Positions 9,761-19,331 of a DNA stretch of 64,000 nt are shown here, one piece after another. How positions within the stretch are numbered: the stretch's first letter is position 1; the number at the start of each line of letters is the position of its first letter. This DNA is from Candidatus Scalindua sp. (GTDB taxonomy: Bacteria > Planctomycetota > Brocadiia > Brocadiales > Scalinduaceae). The notes beneath the pieces were generated by a model. That model saw only the letters and a list, made by a program, of their open reading frames with translations, was not told the origin of the DNA and made no database searches. Where the stretch lies: the NCBI GenBank assembly GCA_021776915.1, contig JAIQZU010000033.1, positions 62,001 through 126,000 on the forward strand, written 5' to 3'. The position numbers and the translations under genes were made by a program.

Positions 9761-11704
9761 TTATAAAAGAACCAGGGAACAAACGATTATGATAACTCCG
9801 CCCAATAATATAGACAATGCATAGTTGCGTACATATCCAGTCTGGAAGAGTTTTAAAACCTCGCCTTTAAGTTCGACAATCCTGGCAATCGCATTTACGA
9901 AACCGTCTATAATCTTCACGTCTACAATCTTCCAGAGAATAAACGATGTTTTCACAGTCGGCTTAACAATAGTTGCATCATATATTTCATCAACATAATA
10001 CTTGTTATATATAATAGTGTATATCAGCTTAAATTTCCCAACTAACTTCGCAGGTAAATCAGGCTGTTTTACGTACATCAGATACGCTAATAATATACCC
10101 GCAACGGCAATACCGGTTGAGATTCCCATCATAGAAAACATCAGACTATTTGACACGTGATGCAAATCTCCACCGTCAATCATACCGTGATGTCCGCCGC
10201 CGATAACCGGCGCAAGAAAACTATTTATTGCGCTAGCCGTCGGAAAGCCAATAAACCCACCAAGGATGGAAAGAAGGGCTAAAACAAGCAACGGAATAAG
10301 TATACTCATTGGAGATTCATGGACATGCTCTTCAACATGTTTTGACATATTTGATTTTCCGTAAAAGGTCATAAATAGCAGCCTGAACATATAAAAAGCC
10401 GTCAACAAGGCCGCAAATGCTCCTAATGCCCATAAGAACAGGCTCCCCTTACTGAAAGCATCTAGCAAGACTTCATCTTTACTGAAGAAACCCGCAAATG
10501 GAGGTATACCCGCAATTGCAAGTGTACCGATCAAAAACGTGGTGTATGTCGTAGGCATATACTTTTTAAGTCCGCCCATTTTTCTCATATCCTGTTCACC
10601 ACCCAGCCCGTGAATTACACTGCCTGAACCCAGGAATAATAAGGCCTTAAAAAACGCATGTGTAACCAGATGGAAAATACCCGTTATATATGCCCCCACA
10701 CCACAGGCAAGAAACATGTAGCCTATCTGGCTGACGGTAGAGTAAGCAAGTACCCTCTTAATATCATTCTGTGCAAGTCCGATTGTTGCAGCAAATAATG
10801 CTGTAACCCCTCCTATTACAGCCACCACCGTTAAAGAAAATGGTGCTAGAGTATACAACACATTACATCTTACAACCATATAAACGCCGGCAGTCACCAT
10901 TGTAGCAGCATGTATGAGTGCACTGACCGGGGTAGGGCCTTCCATTGCATCCGGAAGCCAGGTATAAAGAGGTATTTGTGCAGACTTGCCTACAGCGCCT
11001 ACAAACAATAAGAGAGTAATCATTATCGCTACAAAACTACCCATTTGTAAATGTTCAGGCGCTGCATGAAATACTTCAGTAAAATCTATAGTCTTAAAGG
11101 TGACAAAAATCAACATAATGGCAAGAATAAAGCCGAAGTCACCAACTCGGTTCACTATGAATGCCTTCATACCCGCAGTGGATGCAGATTTCTTCTCAAA
11201 CCAGAAACCAATCAACAAGTATGAGCACAACCCAACACCCTCCCAGCCAATAAACATGAGGAGAAAATTATTAGCCAGGACAAGTAGCAGCATTGAGAAG
11301 GTAAACAAATTCAGGTATGTAAAGTATCTGTAAAACCCGTCATCATCATGCATATATCCTATAGAATACACATGGATTAGGAATCCAACACCCGTTACCA
11401 CCAATATCATCACTACGGAAAGCGGGTCTACCTGTAAACCGGCAATCGCTTCAAATGAGCCGGAACCTATCCATGTAAAATAGTCAATCTCAAACACCCT
11501 GTGCTCAGGATCGAGTTTCAGCAAGTCAATGAATACGAAAAAAGAAAGAATAAACGATATTCCTATCGCTGTACATCCAATTATACCGACTACAAACTTA
11601 CTAAGTTTCTTCCCTAGTAATCCGTTTATTATGGTCCCGGCAAGCGGAAACAATAGTACGTATCCGATTAAATCCAAATATGAGCACCCAAAGAAATATG
11701 GCAT
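9761..11704 (-). CDS. nuoL: NADH-quinone oxidoreductase subunit L
   Basis: The largest antiporter-like subunit of complex I, 647 residues, with the long C-terminal part expected for the lateral helix that couples the three pumps. Motifs include FTYLNLFTFSMLLLVLANN, FIGWEGVGLCSYLLIGFW, PLYTWLPDAMEGPTPVSALIHAATMV and KALLFLGSGSVIH. Each conserved charged residue (Glu in GWEGVG, Lys in SAQIPLY preceded by GKS) is present. It lies 12 bases after nuoK. Confidence 0.96.
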   Translation of the reverse strand: MPYFFGCSYLDLIGYVLLFPLAGTIINGLLGKKLSKFVVGIIGCTAIGISFILSFFVFIDLLKLDPEHRVFEIDYFTWIGSGSFEAIAGLQVDPLSVVMILVVTGVGFLIHVYSIGYMHDDDGFYRYFTYLNLFTFSMLLLVLANNFLLMFIGWEGVGLCSYLLIGFWFEKKSASTAGMKAFIVNRVGDFGFILAIMLIFVTFKTIDFTEVFHAAPEHLQMGSFVAIMITLLLFVGAVGKSAQIPLYTWLPDAMEGPTPVSALIHAATMVTAGVYMVVRCNVLYTLAPFSLTVVAVIGGVTALFAATIGLAQNDIKRVLAYSTVSQIGYMFLACGVGAYITGIFHLVTHAFFKALLFLGSGSVIHGLGGEQDMRKMGGLKKYMPTTYTTFLIGTLAIAGIPPFAGFFSKDEVLLDAFSKGSLFLWALGAFAALLTAFYMFRLLFMTFYGKSNMSKHVEEHVHESPMSILIPLLVLALLSILGGFIGFPTASAINSFLAPVIGGGHHGMIDGGDLHHVSNSLMFSMMGISTGIAVAGILLAYLMYVKQPDLPAKLVGKFKLIYTIIYNKYYVDEIYDATIVKPTVKTSFILWKIVDVKIIDGFVNAIARIVELKGEVLKLFQTGYVRNYALSILLGGVIIIVCSLVLL

Positions 11705-11716
11705 TGTTCTATCCTT

Positions 11717-12019
11717 TTACCACTTCATTAAGTTAATATCATCAACATTGACAGTCGCTTTATTTCTATATATAGCGATTATTATTGCAAGCCCTACTGC
11801 CGCCTCTGCCGCTGCAACCGTCATTATGAAAAATACGAAAATCTGGCCATCCATAGAATTCAGTTGACGAGAAAATGTAACAAACGCAAGGTTTACTGAA
11901 TTCAGCATTAATTCAATACACATAAAAATGACTATGGCATTCCTTCTAATTAAAACGCCTACTGCACCAATTGAAAACAGAACGCCGGACAATATTAAGT
12001 ACCATGTAAATAGAATCAT
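11717..12019 (-). CDS. nuoK: NADH-quinone oxidoreductase subunit K
   Basis: A small membrane subunit of complex I, 100 residues with three spans. It has the conserved sequence [19 protein letters not shown], including the buried glutamate of helix 2, and the [11 protein letters not shown] glutamate of helix 3. Both belong to the proton path. Its start overlaps the nuoJ stop by one base. Confidence 0.96.
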   Translation of the reverse strand: MILFTWYLILSGVLFSIGAVGVLIRRNAIVIFMCIELMLNSVNLAFVTFSRQLNSMDGQIFVFFIMTVAAAEAAVGLAIIIAIYRNKATVNVDDINLMKW

Positions 12020-12555
12020 TATACCTTTTTATCCTCAATAATTTGTTTTTTAGCTAATACTATTGCACCGATAATGGCCGCAAACAGCAAAATTGAAGCA
12101 ATTTCAAAAGGGAAAACGTATTTAGTAAACAACATTTTACCTACAAGTTGGGTATTCCCGATCTGACTTATACTTTCCGGCGTATACTCACCCTTGGTAC
12201 CCTGGAATACGGTTTTCAATGTTACAATACCAATCATAACAACCAATATAAATCCCAGAATAACGGCTGAAGGTTTTTGAAACAGCAGATTGTCTCTCCC
12301 TGCTTCTACATCTGTTTTGCTTAAATCAAGTAACATTATTACAAAAACAAAAAGTACCATTATAGCACCGGCATATACCATTACCTGTATCGCAGCAATA
12401 AACTGTGCGTGTAACAAAACGTACAATACTGCCAGGGAGACCATTGTTTGAATAAGAAATATTGCACTATATATTGGATTCTTCTGAAAGACTACGCAAA
12501 GAGCACAGACTATCGTTATCAAACCCATTATTATAAATAGTAAACCTTCAAGCAT
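12019..12555 (-). CDS. nuoJ: NADH-quinone oxidoreductase subunit J
   Basis: A membrane subunit of complex I, 178 residues with five hydrophobic segments. The stretch [27 protein letters not shown] is the conserved third helix with its pi-bulge region. The C-terminus ends [20 protein letters not shown], typical for the family. It sits 21 bases after nuoI in the operon. Confidence 0.95.
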   Translation of the reverse strand: MLEGLLFIIMGLITIVCALCVVFQKNPIYSAIFLIQTMVSLAVLYVLLHAQFIAAIQVMVYAGAIMVLFVFVIMLLDLSKTDVEAGRDNLLFQKPSAVILGFILVVMIGIVTLKTVFQGTKGEYTPESISQIGNTQLVGKMLFTKYVFPFEIASILLFAAIIGAIVLAKKQIIEDKKV

Positions 12556-12576
12556 GTAATGTTATCCTAAAATTAG

Positions 12577-12996
12577 TTATTTTTTCTTCTTTAAAGGAAC
12601 TAATAATTTGTCTTTATTATAAATATGATCTTTAATGTTTTCAGAGGCCAGCTCATAATCCTGCCTTAAGAATATAGCTTCCTCTGGACATACTTCCTCA
12701 CAGTACCCGCAGAAAATACAACGGAGCATGTTTATTTCATAAGTCTTAGCAAAACGTTCTCCATGTGCATTTTCATCACCTTCAAGTTCGATGCATTCTG
12801 CCGGACAAACAGTAGAGCAGAGACCGCATGCCACACATTTCTCTTTTCCATTTTCATCCCTTTGTAGTTCGTGCAAACCCCTGAAACGCGGATATGGCGT
12901 CCATTTTTCGTCAGGATACTGCATCGTCACTACTTTAAATGGATTCAGGTAAGTCTTTAAAGTAAGCGCTAAACCCTGTATTAATGGTTTTATCAT
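12577..12996 (-). CDS. nuoI: NADH-quinone oxidoreductase subunit I
   Basis: A ferredoxin-like subunit of complex I that carries clusters N6a and N6b. The 139-residue product has two binding motifs, CVACGLCSTVCP and CIFCGYCEEVCP. The Cys to Pro spacing is that of two [4Fe-4S] ferredoxin sites. The N-terminal amphipathic segment (residues 1-25) fits its place against the membrane. It is slightly shorter than typical NuoI, about 160 residues. It lies 27 bases after nuoH. Confidence 0.95.
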   Translation of the reverse strand: MIKPLIQGLALTLKTYLNPFKVVTMQYPDEKWTPYPRFRGLHELQRDENGKEKCVACGLCSTVCPAECIELEGDENAHGERFAKTYEINMLRCIFCGYCEEVCPEEAIFLRQDYELASENIKDHIYNKDKLLVPLKKKK

Positions 12997-13023
12997 ACGA
13001 ATGTTCCCTCACAACATGATAAT

Positions 13024-14013
13024 TCACAACATGACCATAACAAGCCCTGTTATTAAAATGTTTGCTAATGCAGCAGGAAGAAGGATTTTCCATCCAAACT
13101 TCATTAGCTGATCATACCTGAATCTGGGATAAGTAGATCTCAGCCATACGAAGAAGAATATGCACAGAGCCATCTTGATCAAGAACCAGACTACAGGCGG
13201 TAAGAATGGACCTCTCCAGCCTCCAAAAAAGAAAGTAACGGCAACCGCCGACACTGTAATAATATTGGCGTACTCGGCCATAAAGAATAATGCAAACTTC
13301 ATACTGCTATACTCTGTATGGAAACCCGCAACTAATTCGGTTTCTGCTTCCGGTAAATCAAACGGGCATCTATTTGTCTCAGCAATAGCGCTTATTGCGT
13401 ATATTAAAAAGCCTAAAGGTTGTAGTATAACAAACCAGCATTTAGCCTGAGAATTGACAATATCTACAAGGCTTAGTGACTCAGAAATCATAATAACACC
13501 TATCAGGGACAGACCCAATGAAAGTTCGTAACTTATCATCTGAGCAGAAGATCTCAAAGCACCAAGCAAAGAATACTTATTATTAGACGACCAGCCCCCC
13601 AGTATGATACCATAGACACCTACCGAAGTAACAGCAAGAATATAGAGTATGCCTATATTAACGTCTGTTATTACCATATCAATGCTTATGCCGGCTATGC
13701 TTATCGTGTTCCCAAAAGGAATAACTGCTATGGAAATCAGCGCGGGAACTGTAGCGATCACCGGAGCAAGGACGAATACAACTTTACTGGCCTGCGAAGG
13801 AATGATATCTTCTTTAAAAATTAATTTAATTCCATCTGCAATAGGCTGAAGCAATCCATGCCATCCTACTCTCATGGGTCCAAGCCTTACCTGCATATGA
13901 GCCATTACTTTCCTTTCCACCCATATAAGATAAGCTATGGTTCCTAACAGGATACCAACTACTATACTTATTTTGATCGCAGAAAGTAACGCATATATAA
14001 TTGCATTTAACAT
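13024..14013 (-). CDS. nuoH: NADH-quinone oxidoreductase subunit H
   Basis: A membrane subunit forming the quinone site with NuoB and NuoD. The protein has 329 residues and eight spans. It shows YLIWVERKVMAHMQVRLGPMRVGWHGLLQPIADGIKL, split here by its conserved loop, then ETNRCPFDLPEAETELVAGF and EYSSMKFALFFMAEY, the acidic quinone-chamber loop. Next comes the C-terminal LRSTYPRFRYDQLMKFGWK. All are canonical. It is 19 bases after the desulforedoxin-like gene. Confidence 0.97.
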   Translation of the reverse strand: MLNAIIYALLSAIKISIVVGILLGTIAYLIWVERKVMAHMQVRLGPMRVGWHGLLQPIADGIKLIFKEDIIPSQASKVVFVLAPVIATVPALISIAVIPFGNTISIAGISIDMVITDVNIGILYILAVTSVGVYGIILGGWSSNNKYSLLGALRSSAQMISYELSLGLSLIGVIMISESLSLVDIVNSQAKCWFVILQPLGFLIYAISAIAETNRCPFDLPEAETELVAGFHTEYSSMKFALFFMAEYANIITVSAVAVTFFFGGWRGPFLPPVVWFLIKMALCIFFFVWLRSTYPRFRYDQLMKFGWKILLPAALANILITGLVMVML

Positions 14014-14032
14014 TTTATATTTTCCCTACAGT

Positions 14033-14314
14033 CTAACTATCACTCTCTCGTTGCATTCTTTGGCCGCAACATTCCAATATACCGGTAGTTTCTTCTACAA
14101 CTCTTATCTTCTGCCCGCATTCCTTGCAAACGTAAATCACACCCACATCCCCTTTTGGTTTTGGATGAACCGATGTCCAAGTCTCCATCATACTCTTCTC
14201 GGCAACCAGCTTCATTTCCTGCCCGCAACAGACAAGTACTCCAAACCCATCTTCAACAACTACTACTTTTTGTCTGCAAATTTCACAAAAATATGTTTTC
14301 CCTGTTTTCTTCAT
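14033..14314 (-). CDS. Tandem desulforedoxin-like iron protein inside the nuo operon
   Basis: The 93-residue protein consists of two copies of a desulforedoxin fold. The first has C10-x2-C13 and C29-C30-G, the second C63-x2-C66 and C82-C83-G. This CxxC...CCG pattern binds one Fe(Cys)4 centre per domain in desulforedoxin and in the N-terminus of desulfoferrodoxin. There is no superoxide-reductase domain. The gene lies between nuoG (2 bases) and nuoH (19 bases) and must be co-transcribed. An electron carrier or assembly role in this complex I is inference. It is not a standard Nuo subunit. Confidence 0.85.
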   Translation of the reverse strand: MKKTGKTYFCEICRQKVVVVEDGFGVLVCCGQEMKLVAEKSMMETWTSVHPKPKGDVGVIYVCKECGQKIRVVEETTGILECCGQRMQRESDS

Positions 14315-14316
14315 CT

Positions 14317-16950
14317 TTATCTTGCCTTAGAAATTTTTACATTTGTATAACCGTTAACACGCAGATTATTAATGGGTGCCCACTCATAATCCTCCGAAAC
14401 AAAGACCGCACCTTCCGGTATCCTGGTCGTTATCTTTGCCTTAAGCTTCATTTTGCCCTGTGCAGACTCAATCTTTACCATATCTCCGTCCGCAATCTTC
14501 GCCTTCTGTGCATTATTTTTATTGATTTCTATTAAACATTCAGAGGCAAGAGAAACAAGAGAACTTGAGTTTCTTGAATAAGTCCCTTGATGCCTTAAGC
14601 TGGAACCTGTTAGCAATATGAAAGGATAATCTTTGTTTCTCTTTAAAGCAGGTGATTTTCTTCCGGAAATCGCAAAACTATACTTTAAGGATTCAAATTT
14701 ATCGTATACCGAAGATACCCAACGGAAACCATCCTTTTCTAAATTGTTATTTTCAATTCCTTCATATATCGGAACACATTTCCCTATTTCATCTCTAATC
14801 AGCTTAGGAGATATATAATAGTACGGATGTCCCATCTTTTTAGCCAGCTCACACACAATCTGCCAGTCAGGCCTGGATTCTCCCACGGGCTCTATTACCT
14901 TGTTTAGCCTCTGTACGGTCATTCCCATATTTGTAAATGTGCCTTCCTTCTCAACATATGTTGAAGCTGGAAAAACAACATCTGCAAGTTGTGCTGTTTC
15001 TGTCAAGAAGTTATCCTGAACAACGACAAAATCGGCTTTCTTAAAAGCCTCCTTTGCCTTCTTGCCGTTTGGATAACTCACAATGGGATTTTCTCCCATG
15101 ACATAGAGGGCTTTGATTTTACCTTTCGAGGCAAGATCAAATACATTATCTGAATCTTCCATAGAGACATCATCTGATAATGTAACACGCCACGAGTCCT
15201 CAATCTTTTTCCTGCTTGTATGATCATTTACACCAAGATAACCGGGTAAAAAGTCTGGGACAACTCCCATATCGTTTACACCTTGTGAATTATTATTAGC
15301 CCTGGAGAACACAAGTGAAACCTTATCAGAACCGCCGGCATTTATCAATACACAAAGATCCATCAAAGCCTTAATCGTATTCTCAGCCGAAGGATCTTCT
15401 TCTATATCCTTACCACAGATAATATAACATTTTCCAGGCTTTGCCAATAAACCGGAAGCACTCTTCAGCGCCTCTTCAGGGATACTTGTTAACTGAGATG
15501 TTTTCTTTATACCAAAATCTGATGACTTTAACAATGAACGCAATTCTTTAAAATTCTCAGTTGTGTCTTCTACCTTTTTCAAATCAAGGAGCTTTGAATC
15601 TACAATGAGTCTTGTCAAGGTCTTAATTAATAATGATTGTGTTCCTATTTTATATTGCAGACGGATATCATTCCTGACAACGCTGTTAAATTCAATGTTT
15701 CTTGCATTCGCAACAATAAGTTTTGCTTTATTTACCCTTATTGCCTTTCTTGCCATGCTACCGATCACCGGATGCGCTTCGGATACGTCTGCTCCCACAA
15801 AAAACAACGTATCTGCCGTTTCTATCTCTTCCACTGACGACGCAGCAATCCCATGCTTAACAGATTCTTTAATCATTCGATTTAACGAAGGAGACTTTAT
15901 ATTAGATATATTGTCTATGTTGTTGGTTTCTAATACCGTCCTGCAGAACTTCTGAAACAGATAATTATCCTCATTAGTACATTTCTCAGAACCGATACCA
16001 CCTATTGCTTTTCCTCCGTGCTCGTTTTTGATTTCAGCGAGTTTCTTTGCTACGTAGTCAAGGGCTTCTTCCCATGTCACCGGACACAGGATACCAATCT
16101 TTCTCATTAAAGGGGTTTTAACCCGTCTGCTTGAATTAATAAACTCGTGTCCAAATTTCCCTTTTACGCACAGATTACCTTCATTTATACCCAAATCATC
16201 ATCCGAGGTTATCCTCATGACCTCATTCTTCTTGGTGTTTACTACAACAGTACAACCGACAGCACAGTAAGTACAAATCGTTGACGTCTTTTTCAGTTCC
16301 CAGGGTCTGGCCCTGAATTTTAGAGTTCTATCCTGCCAGGAACCTGTAGGGCATACAGATACACAACCGCCACAAAAAGTGCAATCCAATGGTTTATCGA
16401 AAGCGGTGCCGATTACTGTCCCAAAGCCCCTGTTCTGATAGTCTATAGCGCCTACACCCTCAATTTCCTTACACACCTTAACACACCTGCCGCAAAGGAT
16501 ACATCTGTTTGTGTTATATTCTAAGAGGGGGTTGTCCCTCTTCATCGGTTCGTCCAATCTTGCAGTCTTGAATCTACCGGCGGACAATTTAAGATCATGC
16601 GTAACATCCTGCAATCCACACTCTCCGGACTTGTCACACGTCGGACAATCAAGAGGGTGGTGTGCCAGCAGATATTCCATAACAGACTTCGTATATTTAT
16701 CCACCTCGGAAGTTTTGGTTTTTACCACCATACCTTCAGATACCGGCTGTGCACAGGAAAATCTATGTCTTGTTCTACCACGTTCAGTTACTTCGACCAT
16801 ACAGAGCCTGCACCCGCCATACTGACTTAATTTAGGATGATAGCACAACCCCGGGATATATATTCCGTTATTCTTCGCCGCCATAAAGATATTAGTACCT
16901 TTAGGAACAGCTACATTTTTGCCATCTATTTTAAGCTTTATATCACTCAT
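14317..16950 (-). CDS. nuoG: NADH-quinone oxidoreductase subunit G
   Basis: The large iron-sulfur subunit of complex I, 877 residues. In order: a [2Fe-2S] domain (C36, C47, C50, C66); an H98/C102-C105-C111 cluster site; two [4Fe-4S] ferredoxin motifs (C150-C153-C156-C160 and C190-C193-C196-C200); and a molybdopterin-oxidoreductase-like domain opening with a further cluster site (C226, C229, C233, C261). The molybdopterin-type domain closely recalls formate dehydrogenase, for example EKCTNEDNYLFQKFCR. The position of the catalytic Cys/Sec appears to be Lys352 (SNIKSPS), so formate oxidation is unlikely. It overlaps nuoF by 4 bases. Confidence 0.93.
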   Translation of the reverse strand: MSDIKLKIDGKNVAVPKGTNIFMAAKNNGIYIPGLCYHPKLSQYGGCRLCMVEVTERGRTRHRFSCAQPVSEGMVVKTKTSEVDKYTKSVMEYLLAHHPLDCPTCDKSGECGLQDVTHDLKLSAGRFKTARLDEPMKRDNPLLEYNTNRCILCGRCVKVCKEIEGVGAIDYQNRGFGTVIGTAFDKPLDCTFCGGCVSVCPTGSWQDRTLKFRARPWELKKTSTICTYCAVGCTVVVNTKKNEVMRITSDDDLGINEGNLCVKGKFGHEFINSSRRVKTPLMRKIGILCPVTWEEALDYVAKKLAEIKNEHGGKAIGGIGSEKCTNEDNYLFQKFCRTVLETNNIDNISNIKSPSLNRMIKESVKHGIAASSVEEIETADTLFFVGADVSEAHPVIGSMARKAIRVNKAKLIVANARNIEFNSVVRNDIRLQYKIGTQSLLIKTLTRLIVDSKLLDLKKVEDTTENFKELRSLLKSSDFGIKKTSQLTSIPEEALKSASGLLAKPGKCYIICGKDIEEDPSAENTIKALMDLCVLINAGGSDKVSLVFSRANNNSQGVNDMGVVPDFLPGYLGVNDHTSRKKIEDSWRVTLSDDVSMEDSDNVFDLASKGKIKALYVMGENPIVSYPNGKKAKEAFKKADFVVVQDNFLTETAQLADVVFPASTYVEKEGTFTNMGMTVQRLNKVIEPVGESRPDWQIVCELAKKMGHPYYYISPKLIRDEIGKCVPIYEGIENNNLEKDGFRWVSSVYDKFESLKYSFAISGRKSPALKRNKDYPFILLTGSSLRHQGTYSRNSSSLVSLASECLIEINKNNAQKAKIADGDMVKIESAQGKMKLKAKITTRIPEGAVFVSEDYEWAPINNLRVNGYTNVKISKAR

Positions 16951-18794
16951 TTTATTGCCATAAAATTACATTTATCATAACACAAATTACACTCTATACA
17001 TTTTTCCTTGTCAATAAATGCCACTTCATCTTTGGATCCGGATATTGCATCAACAGGACAATTTTTGATGCAAAGCGTACATTTTGTACACTTATCCGGG
17101 ATTACCGTATATTTATGAAGCGCAACACAAGATGCCGTTGGACATTCCTTGTCTCGAATGTGCGCTAAATATTCATCTCTAAAATACCTGATAGTTGATA
17201 AGACAGGATTTGGCGCTGATTGACCTAATCCACACAAAGACATTGTATTTATCTCATCACTCATTTTCTCTAATATATCAATGTCTTCTTCCTTGCCTTC
17301 TCCCTGTGTAATCCTGATAAGGATATCAAGCATAAGAGTAGTGCCCACCCTACAAGGCGGACATTTCCCACAGGATTCTTTTGCGCAGAAATCCAGAAAG
17401 AATCTTGCCATATCCACCATGCATGTTGTTTCATCCACCACAACAAGACTTCCTGACCCCATCATAGCTCCAGCCTCCAGCAGTGATTCATAATCTATCG
17501 GAGAGTCAAGATGCGCTTCCGTCAAACAACCACCGGAAGGGCCGCCGATCTGCACAGCCTTGAATTTCTTCTTTTTTGGAATTCCGCCACCCATATCAAA
17601 CACAACCTGTCTGATAGTAGTACCCATTGGAACCTCAATAAGACCCGCCTTCTTTACCTTACCGGTTAATGAAAATATCTTGGTTCCCTTACTTTTTGCG
17701 GTGCCAATTTTAGAGTACCAGGCAGCTCCATTATTTATAATCAGGGGGACATTGGCAAAAGTTTCTACATTATTCAGACATGATGGTTTGTCCCACAAGC
17801 CTGCTTCTACAGATTGAGGAGGCCTAGTTCTCGGCATACCCCGTTTACCCTCTATAGAATATTGCAGCGCAGTAGACTCACCACAAACAAAAGCGCCTGC
17901 CCCCTCTTTTATGTGTATTTTCAGACTATAACCACTCTTCAGTATATTCTTCCCAAGGAAGCCGTGTTTTTCTGCCTGCTCAATAGAGTGTTTTAATCTT
18001 CGAACAGCCAGTGGATACTCAGCACGTACGTATATATAACCGCTTGTAGCCCCAATAGCATAACCGGCAATAATCATACCCTCAAGGACGGCATGCGGAT
18101 CACCCTCTAAAAGGCTCCTATCCATAAATGCACCGGGGTCTCCTTCATCTGCATTACAAAGAATATACTTTTCGTCAGCATCATACTTGGCACAAGAGTC
18201 CCATTTCCATCCAGTCTCAAAACCACCGCCGCCACGACCCCTCAGTCCGGCTTTACTTACTTCATTAATTACATCTTTCGGAGACATGGATGTAAGCACT
18301 TTTTTAAGCGCTGTATATCCATCACCCTCAATATATTCATCGATTCTGTCAGGATCAATTATACCGCAGTTTTTGGTTACAAGCTTAAACTGACTCTTAT
18401 TAACATCCAGATCATCAAAAAATGGCAACCCTTTATATTGTCTGCCACCTTTGCCGTTATGATGCATCTGAGACAAAGCATATTTTTTTACCACCTTTCC
18501 CTGTCCTAAATGCTCCTCAAATATTTGCTGCACTACATCCGGTTTTACTTTTGAGTATGTAACCCTTGTTCTACCAGGAAGAATCACATCTACTAGCACC
18601 TCGTGCGAACACATACCAATACAACCTGTACGGACCAGATCAACCGGCTGTTTCTGCTTTTTTATCTCTTTCTCTATACTTGCCAAAACACCTTTAGCGC
18701 CGGCGCCTAAACCACAGGTTCCCATACCAATCATTATCTTTGGTCTTTTCTGGGCCGTTCTTTTTTTTGCAGTTGATGTCTTTTTCTTCGCCAT
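16947..18794 (-). CDS. nuoF: NADH-quinone oxidoreductase subunit F, long HndC/HydB-like form
   Basis: The NADH-oxidising FMN subunit, 615 residues. After a basic lead, residues 18-95 form a thioredoxin-like ferredoxin domain with C27, C58 and C62. Next is the FMN/NADH domain with GLRGRGGGGFETGWKWD and GAGAFVCGESTALQYSIEG. The N3 cluster site ESCGKCPPCRVGTT plus a later Cys follows. A C-terminal pair of [4Fe-4S] ferredoxin motifs, CTKCTLCIKNCP and CIECNLCYDKC, ends it. The extra domains at both ends are typical of NADP-reducing and bifurcating hydrogenase subunits (HndC, HydB) rather than of the roughly 430-residue E. coli NuoF. The gene lies 2 bases after nuoE. Confidence 0.93.
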   Translation of the reverse strand: MAKKKTSTAKKRTAQKRPKIMIGMGTCGLGAGAKGVLASIEKEIKKQKQPVDLVRTGCIGMCSHEVLVDVILPGRTRVTYSKVKPDVVQQIFEEHLGQGKVVKKYALSQMHHNGKGGRQYKGLPFFDDLDVNKSQFKLVTKNCGIIDPDRIDEYIEGDGYTALKKVLTSMSPKDVINEVSKAGLRGRGGGGFETGWKWDSCAKYDADEKYILCNADEGDPGAFMDRSLLEGDPHAVLEGMIIAGYAIGATSGYIYVRAEYPLAVRRLKHSIEQAEKHGFLGKNILKSGYSLKIHIKEGAGAFVCGESTALQYSIEGKRGMPRTRPPQSVEAGLWDKPSCLNNVETFANVPLIINNGAAWYSKIGTAKSKGTKIFSLTGKVKKAGLIEVPMGTTIRQVVFDMGGGIPKKKKFKAVQIGGPSGGCLTEAHLDSPIDYESLLEAGAMMGSGSLVVVDETTCMVDMARFFLDFCAKESCGKCPPCRVGTTLMLDILIRITQGEGKEEDIDILEKMSDEINTMSLCGLGQSAPNPVLSTIRYFRDEYLAHIRDKECPTASCVALHKYTVIPDKCTKCTLCIKNCPVDAISGSKDEVAFIDKEKCIECNLCYDKCNFMAIK

Positions 18795-18796
18795 AT

Positions 18797-19312
18797 TTAC
18801 TTAGCTCTTCCTTGTTGTCTGGTTCCTTGAATTATATTATCAACATTATCAGGAACAAGATTTCCATGAACATCTTCATCTATCGTAACAATAGGAGCCA
18901 ACGAACATGCTCCCAGGCAGGCCACTTCTTCAAGAGTAAACAACTTGTCCTCGGTTGTAGAACCAACCTTCACATCCAGCTTCTTGGAAAATTCATCTAC
19001 AATTTTTGTAGCGCCCTTAACATGACACGCCGTTCCACAGCATATTTTTACTATATGAACACCTCTTGGCTGCAAATGAAATTGAGCATAAAACGTTGCA
19101 ACACCTATAATTTCGCTGGCACTGATATTCAGCCTTTCAGCGACAAGATTAATGAGAGGCTCTTGTAAATATCCATATTCGTACTGTATCTTTTGCAAAA
19201 CAGGTATTAAGCTCCCATCCATACCCTCATAACTATCAAGTATTTTTTCTGCCATAGATAAATCCAAGGTTTCATTTTGCTTAGGCACAGATTTCTTTTT
19301 TGATTTACTCAT
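18797..19312 (-). CDS. nuoE: NADH-quinone oxidoreductase subunit E
   Basis: The thioredoxin-fold [2Fe-2S] subunit (cluster N1a), 171 residues. The four ligands appear as C-x4-C in ICCGTACHVKGA and C-x3-C in CLGACSLAP. The N-terminal helical bundle contains PVLQKIQYEYGYL, which is conserved. A lysine-rich first 12 residues precede the domain. It pairs with NuoF in the NADH dehydrogenase arm and lies 19 bases after nuoD. Confidence 0.95.
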   Translation of the reverse strand: MSKSKKKSVPKQNETLDLSMAEKILDSYEGMDGSLIPVLQKIQYEYGYLQEPLINLVAERLNISASEIIGVATFYAQFHLQPRGVHIVKICCGTACHVKGATKIVDEFSKKLDVKVGSTTEDKLFTLEEVACLGACSLAPIVTIDEDVHGNLVPDNVDNIIQGTRQQGRAK

Positions 19313-19331
19313 TCTCTTAGTCTCAAAATAC

